A model generated the notes under the pieces. That model worked only from the letters and a program-made list of their open reading frames with translations, was not told the origin of the DNA and did no database searches. Of a stretch of 64,000 bases of DNA, positions 50,337 through 62,866 are shown in pieces (within the stretch, counting starts at the first letter, position 1; the number at the start of each line of letters is the position of its first letter). Source of the stretch: Tetrahymena thermophila SB210 (taxonomy: Eukaryota; Ciliophora; Oligohymenophorea; Hymenostomatida; Tetrahymenidae); NCBI RefSeq assembly GCF_000189635.1, contig NW_002475930.1, forward strand, positions 248,001-312,000, in the 5' to 3' direction. The position numbers and the translations under genes are program-made.

Positions 50337-52876
50337 TTTAATTTGGTAATTGGAATCTGTTTTAAGATTTCTTATTAAAAAAGTTGTAATATTAACAATT
50401 AATTTTTCAGCATTAAATATAAAGACTAACTTCATTTAACAAATTTCGAGAAAAATTTATAACTCATTTCAAATTGACTTTGATTTCGTGCGATCGATTT
50501 TAATCTGTTTCCATTAATTAATTTTACAGATTATTTTGAATTAGAATGAATAAAAATAATAAATATTTTTTAAGCTTAGGATTTACTCTGTTTTTGAAAT
50601 GAATTGATAGAACATAAATCAAAACTAATAGTTCTATAAAAGACCACCGAATAATGATAATAATAATATGGTTATATTTATTTATAAAAAATAGATTATT
50701 AAAACTATAAATATTATTATTTTAATTTGGCTTTTCAATTAAAAATTTAACTAGGATTTCATTACTTTTTTAAACTATAACATCATCATATAAAGCTTAC
50801 TATTTTATCAATTTTTTACATCTATTTGCTAATTAAATTGTATTCCTAAATGAATAGTATTTTTGTTTATTTTATGAAATTAGATTATACAAATTGTAAT
50901 TAACTAACTTAATATTTTTTTTCTTTTAATTAAATATAAATAATATATTATTTTGTTGACAATCAAAAAAGGTCCTAAAATATTTCTTGTTTAAAAATAA
51001 ATAAATATTTAAAGTATTAAACTATTTTTATATATTTTAATTTTTGAAATTAATTACTCAACTTATTTTAAAATTACCTCTTTATTTGGTTTTAATCTTA
51101 TCTTAAATACTAAAGAAAATATTAATAGTTTTAATTGAATTCATATAAGAATAAAAAAATAAAATACATTAAAAATTATTAATAAATAAATAAATATATA
51201 TTGTTGAGTTACTAGTTTAGCAATATTCATATAAATAAAGTAGTTGAAAAGCAGATATATTTTAGGCTGACAATTTATTTAGGAAATTGAATTAAATTTA
51301 ATTAATAAATAAATAGATATTATTTATTATTCATAAATTTTCATAATTTAACAACAAAGTTAAATTTTTTTTTCTTTAAAAATGATTTTGAAAATTAGAA
51401 AAAATGATAAAATTTTAATCTTAAATTAGAGGGAGCTTTGATGAAGAATCAAGATTGCTTTTAATTATGAATAAAGAATTTATAATTTATTTTAAGTATT
51501 TAAAATTATTTTCAGTTTAAATAAATTGTAAAAATTAAATCAATACTTTCATAATTTAAACAAAAATGATTTTTTGTGTGTATTTTTCTAAAAAAAATTA
51601 ATATTTCTTCAAGCAATAGCATTTATCCTCCTCTCCTGTTAATCTTAAATGAAATAAAATTATCTGTTTGCCTTACATTTTATTAATACTGAAATGCTTT
51701 ATTAATTAATTTTCTTTTATGGATTAAACATTATTAAATTGAATTGTAATCAAAAAATTTATTTTTAATTTCTGATAAGGAAGCTTATTAGGCAAATATA
51801 TTTTTGATAAGTTTTTAACCTAAACATATAATAAATACTTTAGAATCTAATAGAAATAAAAATTTATATTTCTATAAATAAAAGGTTCTTTTTTTATCAT
51901 ACATTTTATTAATTTTGAATTGCATGTTAGCTTTAAGTTAACATTTATTTTCTTTAATGCTATTATTCCTTATTAAATTTAATTCTAATGAAAAGATGCA
52001 TTTTAAATTTTTGATAAGGAAATTTGATTAGATAAGCAAATTCTATTAGAAAAGTAAATTTTTGGTATATTTTTAGTCTGAGATGCTTAAGAATGTATAA
52101 TGAACATAAATACTTTTTTTATATTTTTTCTAATAAAAATTTAAGAATTAATTTTTAAAATATTTTTTAATTATTTGGATTTGTAATTGAAACTTAAAAT
52201 TTAGAAATCATTTTAATTTGAACTTTACCTTAAAAAAATAAATTAGAAAATAAATTTAAAATTAAATCAAAATTTTTGATGAGAAAATAAAATAATAATT
52301 ATTTTTTCCCAATATGCTAACTAACTAACATAATATCTGGTCAGCATTAATGTAAATTTGACTAAAAATTATATTTTACAAATCAAATTAAAATTAACAT
52401 TTTTAAATAGAAATAAATAATTTTTTTTAATTTATCCTTAAGCTTCTTACAAATAATAAAATTACTCACCGCAAAAAATCTTAAGTATTTTATTTTAGGA
52501 TTTGATATATTTTAAAAATATAAAAGAAATATATCTTACAGCTGATACAACAAATTAATTTAATTATTTCAGTCTTATTTTTTAATTTATTCAAATAATT
52601 TGGTATTTCACATTTATAAAGGTTTTTTTAATTCTTGTTTTAATGTAAGATGATAAATTACAAAAGACATTACTTGTTCTCACACTAAAAAAAAAGAAAT
52701 TTTTATTTACTTTGTATTGATTTTACCAAAAATATTCAATTTTAATTACCTTGCGTTAATCCTATTTAAAGAAAGTATAATAAAAAATTTGATTGAATAT
52801 TTTACAATTCAAAGAAAAAAAATTTCAAGTAATAAAAAATTGAGATTTTAATTTTTTTAATCTTTGTAGTAATTAT
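50337..52876. other. 2.5-kb AT-rich intergenic region with a diverged duplication
   Basis: This lies between divergent genes, so it includes both promoters. No gene was seen. A diverged duplication occupies 51660-52115. Confidence 0.6.
51660..52115. repeat. diverged tandem duplication, unit about 230 bp
   Basis: Unit 1 (about 51670-51850) and unit 2 (about 51895-52115) share in order TACATTTTATTAAT, a TTATTTTCTTT-like block, TTATTAAATTTAATT / TTATTAAATTGAATT, TTTAATTTCTGATAAGGAA / TTAAATTTTTGATAAGGAA, and ATAATAAATACTTT / ATGAACATAAATACTTT. Confidence 0.65.
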
Positions 52877-55800
52877 ATGAATTCAAGTTAAACTGAAGAG
52901 GAAGCCATTTTACAAGAAACTTTAGAGTTTCTTCAAGAAGAATTAGAGCAAAATAAGGGCTTTAAAATCACTAACAAATATGGTGGTAGAGGTGGATTTG
53001 GTTTGGTCTTATTTGTAGAAGAAATGTCTGATCCATCTAAAAAATATGCTATTAAAGCTTAATCTATTATTAATACTATGACAGGAAAGGTTAATAAGAA
53101 TCTTCTTAAATAATGCGAGGATGAAGCTACAATTTTGCGATCCTGCGATCACAAAAATATAGTTTAAATCCATTCAGACTTCGTAATTGGACTTTATCAC
53201 TTTATTTAAATGAATTTATGTTAGTGTTCACTTTAAGATTGGATTGATTAAAATACACAGCCTATAAATGATATGCTGTTTCTCCATTATGTTAATTAAA
53301 TTATTGACGGAATTGAGTATTTGCATAATAAGGATTATGTTCTAAGAGATCTTTCAGTAAGAAATATTCTTATAACAACTGATAACATTGTTAAGCTTTG
53401 TGATTTTGGGCTTGCTAAAAAGTATGATGATCTATTAAAAAGCAAAGTTCTATATACTTAAACAGCTAGAGGTGTTTTTTTGTATTTCCCACCTGAATTA
53501 CAAGAAGATTTAAATGCACAAAAGTCTTAAATTAAATAAACAAAAAAAGGTGATATTTGGGCTTTTGGTATCTGTCTAATGATACTTGGGGGCATAAAAT
53601 ATAACTAGCTATTAAATTTGTAAAACAATAATTATCAAGTATCTGATGCTCCTTTTTTATCTGAGAGCTCAAATTAATTAATAAAATTCATACTAAATAA
53701 AGATCCTCAAAAAAGACCTTCTTTTCCTGAAATTAGAGAAAAAATATTTTCTTTGTATTATGGAAGAAATGGTATGTTAAATGAAAGTTTGGGTTCAAAG
53801 AGTACACAAAGCTCTTCTGGTTCAGAACTAATTGATGTTTTATAGTCAAGTAAATTGAAGTTTTATTCTGAGAGCTAAACCATTCTAACATAAATTACGG
53901 AAGCGAATCAAGTACTATAATCTCCTATAAATTAAGAAACAAATAGGAAGTTATCATCAAGTTTAGAATAGTTCCCTATAAGTAATAAAAAGGATGATTC
54001 AGAGAAAATACCTGAAGTATAATTGCATAAGAAGGCTTTTAGTGTGTAGGTTGCAATAGATAAAAATATTGATATAGATTTTATGGAAACAAATATTATT
54101 TTTAACAAGTACTCAAAACATTTGAAAGAATATCCTAATAGTGTGCAAGCGCTATTAACTCTTGGCTATTTAAATGCATACGCTTTTTCCAATTATGAAT
54201 TATCAAAAAAGTATTTCGAAGAAGCAATATAAATTGATGGCAATGAAATTGATGCATATTTAGGTATCTGCACATGCATTATTTTGAACAGAGAGCTCAA
54301 ATATATTTCAAAAGCAAAATCATATTTAAATAAGTGTCTCTCAATAAAGAAATAGTATTGGAGGACATACTATATTTATGCTTGGTTACTCATATTAGCT
54401 AATAAAGAAAAGGAAGCTCTCAATTATTTGATTTAAGGCCTTTAAATTGAAAATTAATCAGTTGAGTTGTTATCACTTTAGCTTATATAATATAGACATT
54501 AAAATTAAATCAATACTTTAGATCTCGCAGAAAAAGTTGCTAATTTAAATAAGAAACATAATCCAGTCGTATTTTAAAGATTAGGTAGTTTCTACAGCAA
54601 TGAAATGCAAAACTATACAAAAGCTATATACTTTTACAAGTAAGCTTATGAAATTAACAAAAAAGACCTATTAACTCACATTCATTTAGCTGATAATTAT
54701 TATAAAAATAAAGATTCTTGGGAGGCCGAATAATATCTAATCAATGCTTAAATTCTTTATCCCGAAAATTCTATTTTATTAAATTTCCTTGGCCAAAAAG
54801 AGGTTGATTTAGCAAATTAAGAGCAACTCTTTAAAAAATCTATTTCTTTAGATCCATATAATAAGTGGGCACTCTACAACCTAGCTAGGTGTTAATTAAG
54901 CCTAGGAAATTTTGAAAGTGCAATTAAATATTATAAAAAGGTGTTAGAGTAAGATCCAGAAGATGAGCAAGCTAATGCAGGAATTGGTTTAGTATTAGGA
55001 TTTTATTTACAAGATTTCAATTAGGCTATTGAGCACTATAAAATTGCTATTAATACTAATTTTTTAAAGTTAGAATATTTAATTAATTTAGCAAATTTAC
55101 ATCTAAATATAAAAGATTTAGATTCAGCTTAAAGTTATATAAATTAATGTATGTAGATCAATTCAAACACACCTAAAATTTATGAAATCCTCTGCAAAAT
55201 AGAGTAATAGAAAGGAAACTCTTTAAAAGCTGTGGAGTACATACAAAAATAAATGGAGCTCGAACCCTAAAATGCAGATGTTTATCATAGATTAGGTCAG
55301 TTGTATCATCAAAGTAACCCTGAGGAAGCTAAAAAAAATTATATTAAATCCCTTTAGCTTGATCCAAAATAAAAAATGGTAAATTATCGTCTAGGACTTT
55401 TAGAAAAGGAATTCACATAGCAGATAAAGTACTACCAAAATGAATTAATTATAAACCCACAAAACATAGAAGCAATCAGTGCTGTGGCTATGTCTTTATA
55501 ATGCTAAGGAAAATACGACCTTGCTTTACAATTTTTATAAAAAGGATTAAAAAGAGATCCAAACAATTACATTTTGTATAAAAATATTGCAAATGTTTAT
55601 AGCATTCAAAGAAAATATTATGAATCAATAGAAAGCTATAAATAAGCCCTTAATCTTAATGCATAAAATATAGAGTTACTTTTTCTATTAGCAAATACTT
55701 ATTTTCTATCTGGCTAAACAGAAAATGCAATTGATAATTATAAAGAAGCAATAAAGTTAAATCCATCTTATCATCAATCTTATTTTGAGTTAGGAAAAAT

Positions 55801-56806
55801 CTACGAAGAATTAAAACAATATTAATAGGCAGTTGAACAATTTTAAGTTTATCTTTAATATTAACCCAACTCCTCTGAAACTTATTATAAAATTGGTATG
55901 ATAGAGTATCTCCATTTTAAAAATATTTAAAAAGCATAGATCTGCTTCATTTAATCAATATAACTTAATCCTAACAACAACTCTTCATGCTACAGATATT
56001 TAGGATTAATTTAAAATGAATTAGGTGATTACAAGCAAGCCAAACAAAATTTTTTATAAGCTATTGAAATTAATAAAAACGAAGAAGATTTATACTTTAT
56101 ACTTGCATAGATTTCCTACAATTACTTCAAAGATATATGGTAAGCTATTGAGTACTTAGAAAAATATCTGTAGCTATTCCCAAACTAAGAAAAATAAGAG
56201 TAATTACTAAACGAATGGTACCTAAAAGTAAATAACACAGTGAGAGCAAGAGAAACCTATGAAAAACAGATTTAAGAAAACCCACAAAATATTAGTGCAA
56301 TCATGAAAATAGCTAGTATAGAGTACCAAGTTAAAAATTATCATAAATCAATTTTCCAATATAACAAAGTTTTAGAAATAGATCCAAATAATAAACTCTC
56401 CCTTTATAATATCGGACTCTGCTTTAAATAGCTTGAAAAATATGAAAAAGCAGTAGAATATTTTTAAAATGTAATTAAGATTTACTAAAGTTTTTCCCTT
56501 GCTTACTATTAAATTGGAGAAATAGAATAGAGGTATCTAAATAACCCAAAAAAGGCAATTAAATTTTTAAGAAAAGCAATCGAACTAAAAGGCTAAGATG
56601 CAGATAGTTATTTTTACTTAGGACTTGCATTCGATAAAATTGACTACAAGTATGAAGCTCTTGAGTGCTTTTAAAAATTATTAGATTGCAGTCCAAAATA
56701 CCCAACAGCTGATTTCTGTAAAAAATATATCTCCGAAAATATAATTGTCAAAAAAAAGAAATACAAAGAGACTACTCTTGAAGAAAATGATTGCAAAGTT
56801 TTTTGA
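52877..56806 (+). CDS. protein kinase fused to a long TPR array, 1309 aa
   Basis: One intronless frame of exactly 1310 codons. The kinase domain spans about residues 30-295: glycine loop GGRGGFGLV (36-44), catalytic Lys60 in YAIKAQS, probable helix-C Glu83, catalytic loop VLRDLSVRNIL (Asp158, Asn163), CDFGLAKK (Asp176), FPPELQED in place of APE, and DIWAFGICLMILGG. All core catalytic residues are present, so it should be active. The catalytic-loop His is replaced by Leu, and the RDLSVRN form recalls tyrosine-kinase-like enzymes. A Ser/Gln-rich linker (about 300-390) leads into about two dozen TPR units (for example ALLTLGYLNAYAFSNYELSK, YFEEAIQIDGNEIDAYLGI) up to the C-terminus near residue 1290. 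TPR arrays bind partner proteins, so this is likely a cytosolic scaffold kinase. Kinase-TPR fusions are common in ciliates; the substrate is unknown. Confidence 0.9.
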
Positions 56807-57347
56807 TAAAACAAAATTTTTGATTCTTTAAATAAATATTTAAAAATATTTTATAATTATAATTATTATTCTTTAGTTTATTTTCTATTTAAAAATTAAT
56901 TTTAAATTTATAATTCTTTTTTAAACTAAATATTCATTCAAATTTTGTTCACTATTTTTCAATTTAAATAATCAAATAAAATAAAAACCAACTTAGATTT
57001 TTTCAATTTATTTAATTTAAATATCTATGAAGTGTGAGTGGGTATTTATAATTTTGTTTTAGAGGTATGTATTAAGAATATATACTATGTCAAAATTGTA
57101 TAAAAATTTAAATTCTTTTTAAGTTTTACTGAATAATTAGTGTTAAAATGAAAAAAATGTTTGCTAATATTTTTAATTTGGATATTTCTAAAAATTTATT
57201 TACCACAATTTACTATGAATTTAAAAATTATTTGTTTATTATCAATAAAAAAGTTAGTTTAAAGATAAAATATAATAATTATTAACATGTATCCTATCTT
57301 AGTTTTATATTTTATTTAATTTTCTTTTAATTTTTATTGAATTTATT
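56807..57347. other. intergenic, no gene seen
   Basis: AT-rich 3' flank of the kinase gene, with no feature beyond A/T runs. Confidence 0.6.
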
Positions 57348-57764
57348 TCATTAGTAGAGATCATATAATATCTGAGAAGAAGAAAATAATTGTTTATGTG
57401 AAACTATAAGATAGAATAAATTTATTTGCATTGTTAACGATACTAAGGTTTAATATTAATCAATCTATCTGCATTTCAAGTATTACTCAAAGTAATAGTA
57501 AATTACATTATTTTTGCTTCTACAACCATACCCAAGCTCATATCTTTAAATGAAAACTTATTTTAGTTCATGAGTGGTTAGTTACTTAGGTTAGTCAAGA
57601 AGTTCATCAGGAGGATATTCTATTGATGAAATTATCTAGATATAGTGATGTTCACAAATATAAGGTAGATTTTTCATTAGAATTTTAATTCCTTAAGAAT
57701 GTAGATTAGAGATATTCTAGAACAAATCTATAAAAAGAAAACAATAGGGCTTACAGCTTTCCAT
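57348..57764 (-). pseudogene. 138-aa ORF resembling a degraded protein-kinase fragment
   Basis: A frame of 139 codons runs from ATG 57764 (MESCKPYCFLFIDLFQ) to TGA 57348-57350. The stretch FLFIDLFQNISNLHSQGIKI resembles the helix-E to catalytic-loop entry of kinases (compare VNQIIDGIEYLHNKDYVLRD in the neighbouring kinase), and SIEYPPDELLDQ resembles the APE-like FPPEL segment. The catalytic Asp/Asn and DFG residues are absent. GC is above background over the first 100 codons and falls towards the end. The plus strand is also open over part of it, so strand choice is not certain. I read it as a decayed kinase copy; a small real gene remains possible. Confidence 0.4.
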
Positions 57765-58014
57765 ATCATTTTACATTTATATGTATTATGAGTTATTAAT
57801 ATACTATTTATTATACATTAGTTAATTTTTTTAATTTTCTAAGAAAATTATATGTAATGCTTTTAAGCTTTTGGGTTTTTGCTAAGTTTTTTTAATTAAT
57901 TTCTAAATTGAATTTATACTGAGTTAAGTATAACTTATTCTTTAACAAAATATCATTTTATAAATTTTTTTAAAAGAGCAAATCACTAATATAAATCCTA
58001 GAGTTACTGAAAAA
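57765..58014. other. short intergenic spacer
   Basis: AT-rich gap with no feature seen. Confidence 0.5.
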
Positions 58015-59013
58015 ATGTAGTTTATTATTATTATTTACTATTTTAATGAATCAAATTAATTTAAATCAAAATTTGATGTTTTTATTAATAATAAGAGTAG
58101 ACTTGCTAATCTAATATACTAGTTTAAGTAGTAAGTTACTTTTACTTACATTTTAGTAACATCATATTTTTCCTTATTAAAATCTGTATATTTAAATATT
58201 TAGAATTAAGTTAGAAAACATGAAATTGATTTTATTGCATACTTATTTCTCTAATTAGATTTAGGTATTAAAAAGATCTTTATAATAATAGCAGCTAACT
58301 ATAAGCTTAAAGCATAATAACCTATTTTTACTTATTAAGGTAAACTAAATCCAAATAAAGAGGCTAGTGTAATATATGCAGTAAATACTTCAATAACCAT
58401 TCTGAAAAATTATTTAATTTTAAATTCATCACTATTGAGCATTAAAATAAGGACATTTATACCTAAAATAGCTAAATAATTAGTATAAGTTAAGATAAGC
58501 ACATAATAATCAATTTCATTATCATCATTTGTTATTAAGAAATTAAATATAAAAAAGCTTTGGAATAAACATAGGGGAATTACCCTTAAATATAGCTTAA
58601 AAAAAAGCAGAGTAAACTCGAAATGTTCTAAGTATATCCCATTTAAGATAGGTATGAATCCAAGTTAACAACAATCTAAAAATTAAAACATTATTAAGAA
58701 ACAAACCGGATATTCAGAAATTACAAATAATTAACTAACTAATAAAGCTAATTTTTCAAATGAAAAAAGGACTAAAAATGTTATAAAATAGGCATTTTAT
58801 CCTGCTAAATGCCATTCAACTGCCAGAAATATATTGATTACTTCACAGCAATAATATAATAAGTAAGTCAAAAAAAGCTTTCTCTTCATTTTATTGAAAT
58901 TTACTTAAGACTTAATTTATTCTTATAATAAATTTTTTATATATTAATTTTTGAAAAGAAGCACAATTTTGATCAAATTTTAATAAATTAACAAATAAAT
59001 AACAAATTTTTGA
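58015..59013 (+). CDS. uncharacterised 332-aa basic protein, possible gene fragment
   Basis: A TGA-free frame of exactly 333 codons runs from ATG 58015 (context AAAAAATG) to TGA 59011. The middle (58.2-58.87 kb) has coding-like composition: a segment IFTYQGKLNPNKEASVIYAV and then NTSITILKNYLILN, followed by a Lys/Gln/Asn-rich, strongly basic part (KKLWNKHRGITLKYSLKKSR, EKRTKNVIKQAFYPAKC). The first 60 and last 45 codons are more AT-rich and may be mis-assigned intron or flank. The GKLNPNKEASVIYA pattern followed by IPKIAKQ weakly recalls the PAS-like segment of large ciliate membrane proteins. It may therefore be the remnant of such a gene. No signal peptide; function unknown. Confidence 0.45.
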
Positions 59014-59501
59014 AAAAAATAGATAAATAACTCAATACAATTTATTATAAATTCATTAACATAATTTAATTAATTATTCTTTAACAAAAAAACCATATAA
59101 CAATAGTAAAACCTAGTTTTTATCTATGCACATATATATAAATATATTTATTTATTATTTTAATAAGTTAGTATTATTTTATAAGATATTATTTAAATAA
59201 ATAAGGGGAATTTTTTGCATAGATATAAAATATTTTTTTAAATTATTTTTCTTTTTCTTTAAATTTATAAAATAATATTTTTTTTATACTAAATATATTT
59301 CCTACATAATAAATAATTATTAGAGAATTTATTTATGTAATAATTTATGCATTTATTAGTTATTTATTGGTTATATTTTCATATAAAAAATTAAAAAAAT
59401 ATTTTTTACTTGAAATATTTTATTCTTGTTAAAAAAATAAAATGTTTTTATTTACTGTAAATTTATTAATTAATAGTAAAATTGATTAAAATGTTTATGG
59501 T
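59014..59501. other. convergent intergenic spacer
   Basis: Extremely AT-rich, with long T and A runs and ATATAT tracts. No gene seen. Confidence 0.6.
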
Positions 59502-61121
59502 TCAAATAGATGTATTGCTAACCATAGTTTAAGTAAGGCCACTTCTATTTTTATTTCCTTTGCATTTTTTATATAAGGCAAATCCTCCTGCTAATGAAAA
59601 CAGAGATGCAGCAGCAGCTATTACAGCTATAGCCCATGTGGGTAAGCCACTTGTGTAATCATCATTTGGGTTTGCGGTTGATTATCCAAAACCTATTAAT
59701 TTAAGATGAAATTTTTTAATGTTAATTAGACTAAAATTTTTTAAGGTTACTAACTGTTAAATTTGAGTAGTAGAAGATTGAAACATATCTTCTTAGAAAT
59801 GCATTTCCAAGCACAAAACCTACATTACTTGCTCCGTTATAAGATTAAATTAAAAAAGTGCATGTATTTGATGAGTTTGAAGTGTAAAATGAAAAAGGAA
59901 GAGAATAAATCCTTCCTACTTAATCAGAATCCGTGATAGTGAATTATATATCATCAAGAGTTTTGTTGCATTCGATTTGATATTTATTGTTTATTAGCTT
60001 AGCTCCTTTCTTAACAAAATAGTCTACCATACCTTAATACATACTTTGTTCTACTCCCAGATAAGGATAGGAAGAGTCAATAATCGCCAGGTTATTTTAT
60101 GAAGAAAGTGTTTTGGAAAAAGTATTTAATTCAATTCTTTATACTGGAATAACCCATTTCTACGAATCGTCATATTGTAAATTTTATAATATCTTATGGT
60201 TATAAATTTTAGAAGACGGATCTATCTTTTTAGAGTTATAACCTCCCAAAACAAGTTCTGAGTCATCCAATTTGTATCCTAGATACAAAGAGAACATATT
60301 TTCTTGAATCACACCATTTTTATAGAGATTAGTAACGAAAGAATTGCTTCCATTGTTATCTTTATTATAAACTGACAATCCTAATAAGCCATCAGACTAT
60401 GTTAAATAAAATTAAAATAAGAATTTCAATAATCATAAAATATCAGAAAAAGCATCTTCAAATACTAAAAAATTAAAAATTAAATTAAATTTATATAACA
60501 TGCTTTTTTTTCTAATTAAAGGAAAGATAATTAATTGTTAATACGAATTCATTGGTAAATTTATTAGATTCATCAAACAAGAGTACAGATTGTTAGATTT
60601 GAGATAAATTAGCTATTCCTACTGTTGCATTCACATTGACACCATTCACTTATCCAGTCAAGTAGTTTTAAGTATACTCTATATTTGTGGTATTGCAGCC
60701 ATCTGAGGATAAACAATCATAATACGCATTGAAGCCCTTAGTTTATAAAAAATTATCATCTAAATAAAATTCTATTTTGTTATTTTACCTTGCAATTTTT
60801 ATTATCGATGCAGTTCTTGCTCGGTAGCATGAGCTTACTTGAGCCAGTATCAACAAGGACTTATAAAGTTTTTTTACCCTTTCCGATTGTGATTTCTGCC
60901 GAATATTATTATTAAAGGTAATTAGCTAAATCAACATTTTATTTAGAGCCTTATGATGATTATTGTAAATATCTACTATTACCGCCATGTTATAATATGT
61001 TTGAATCTTATTATAAATAATCAAGTTAGGTTATTGTCTATTTTTTGAGTTGAATTTTTATGATTTCCGCCTTGCTTAGTATTAAAAGCAAAGCAAAGGT
61101 TACTATTTGTTTAATTATCAT
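59502..61121 (-). CDS. membrane-anchored pepsin-family (A1) aspartyl protease
   Basis: Four exons (61121-60789, 60736-60500, 60396-59751, 59692-59502) give 468 aa with agreeing phases. A signal peptide (IVTFALLLILSKAE) is followed by a propeptide and the first active-site motif VLVDTGSSKLMLPS (Asp91), preceded by the typical QYSAEITIGKGKKTLQV strand. SDGLLGLS, the flap-side landmark, and YKLDDSELVLGGYN fit the A1 fold. The second active-site segment reads LAIIDSSYPYLGVEQ: the Asp (about 297) is kept but the usual T-G after it is S-S. VGFVLGNAFLRRYVSIF is the conserved C-terminal lobe end. A TM helix (PTWAIAVIAAAASLFSLAGG) and a short basic tail then anchor it. It likely works in an acidic compartment or at the cell surface. 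The D-S-S change could lower activity. Confidence 0.9.
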
Positions 61122-61813
61122 ATTTTGTCTTTATTTTTTAATCAATTTAATTAGTTTTTTTAGCTAATAAAATAATTAATGAAGGCTCCTTAATTAAATG
61201 TAAAATAAATCGAGATCAATTTTTGTTCCTAGATTATTTTATTTTATGATAAGGAGAGCATCGAATAGTATTTTTTTTATCAGTTTTTGAGTTGAAAGTA
61301 GAATCAATCATATCAAAAGAAATAAATATCTTTATGCCTAGATATTAAATTTGATGATTTGAGAAATTTTATTGTTTATTATTTTAATATATTTTTAATC
61401 CATAACCATTAATAACATCTTAAAATTAATTAAAAATAGTAAACTATAATCTTTAAAGGAAATATGATACATTCCATAAATTATATATAGAAATATATTT
61501 AATAAACTTGATTAAGAGAAATATTTATATTTGGATAATCTTGCTTAATAAATATTTTATTGTACAGAATAAACGCAATTTTGCATTTGATTTTGATTAT
61601 GATGGTTAATTAAAATTATAAAATAATTTATATATTAATTATTGATTTATTTTTATTAATAAATAAATTATTCATTTATTATTTTATATTAATAGATAAA
61701 ATACTGATATTTTATTTTATTACTTTCTTTAGTAGATAAATTACTTAGTTTTATTTTCTATTTAATATTAGTTGATAAAGTGATTGATTTATCTTTTATT
61801 TAAGTTAAAAGTA
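61122..61813. other. intergenic spacer
   Basis: AT-rich region between the start of the protease gene and the end of the next minus-strand gene. No gene or motif recognised. Confidence 0.6.
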
Positions 61814-62866
61814 TCAATCAAACCATAGATCAGTCAATACCATAGCTGAGTTGATATTTAATACAGATTTGATATATTACTGAAATATTAGAATTTATTG
61901 AATTTAACATAATCTTTGTTTTGTTAATCTATTTATTATATAGTTATAGTCAGAAATATTTTGAACAATATTTTAATACTCAGGCTTCAAATTTAAAATT
62001 TCTTCTTCTTTAAATGTATGCAAATACTTAGTTAAGTATTGTAAGTCATAAATATATTATATTTATTTCAAAAAAAATTCAAGTTTTTTAATGCTTACTC
62101 GCTCTTCCTGATCAATATCATACGAATCCTTGTATTATGCTTCATATAAACCAAAATAAACAAATGAAGCAGAGGTTATCCTTTTTTCAAATTTACTTAT
62201 TTCTTCAATAAAATTTTTGTATAATTATTCCCATTAATTGTCTCCCTCATAATTGTACAATTATCTATAATGCTAGTGGAGGTTATAAATGTAATTTGAA
62301 AGACCACTTTTTGTGCTATTTGGTCCAGTTAATCCCCAACTAGTTAAATTACTTTCGAATTCTTCTAAGTTTTTCATACTGTTTAGAGAATCTTAGATTA
62401 AATCGATTCCTATTTATGATAAATTTTTAGCGATCCTTCCAAGTGGATAAGTGATAATCAGTTTGAAGACATGAAGATTATTTAAACTTTTAAGTGATTT
62501 TGCCAAAAACTTTGCTCCAACATCTGCGAAAAAAGTATCCTAAAAATGTAGTTCAATACGAAAAGCTTTGTTTAACTTTGATAAAATTTATCCAAAAGCA
62601 CTAGATTATCCTTCGTCAGTAAACTTTCCTTTTATAATCCACTTAATATAATTTATTTAGTTAGATATCTTTTAAAACTAGATTGTAAACTTTAAGACAT
62701 CTTAGTCACTGTCAAAATAAGTTTCAAGATTTAATTCAACTTTATCTTTATCTTGAACAGCTTTTAAAGCAGTTGCTAAATCTTTTAGCTTTGAATCTAT
62801 TTCGGCTGATTTTTTGATATTTATGTTCAATAAATGCTTTTTTTTAGATATTTACTAAGGCTTCAT
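61814..62866 (-). CDS. TDLWFD-tail family protein, 350 aa
   Basis: A single-exon frame of 351 codons runs from ATG 62866 (MKPQQISKKKHLLNINIKKS) to TGA 61814-61816. It is a helical, leucine-rich protein with degenerate LRR-like units (GAKFLAKSLKSLNNLHVFKL, DSLNSMKNLEEFES) spaced as in ribonuclease-inhibitor-type repeats. No signal peptide or membrane segment was seen. The last residues, SVLNINSAMVLTDLWFD, match the tail of the coiled-coil protein at 42191-43965 (PLNPAMLMTDLWFD), showing common descent. The shared tail sits over nearly identical DNA around the stop codon. This shorter member lacks the long coiled coil. Ribonuclease-inhibitor-like LRRs bind proteins, so a partner-binding role is a reasonable inference, but nothing shows the partner. 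Confidence 0.8.
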
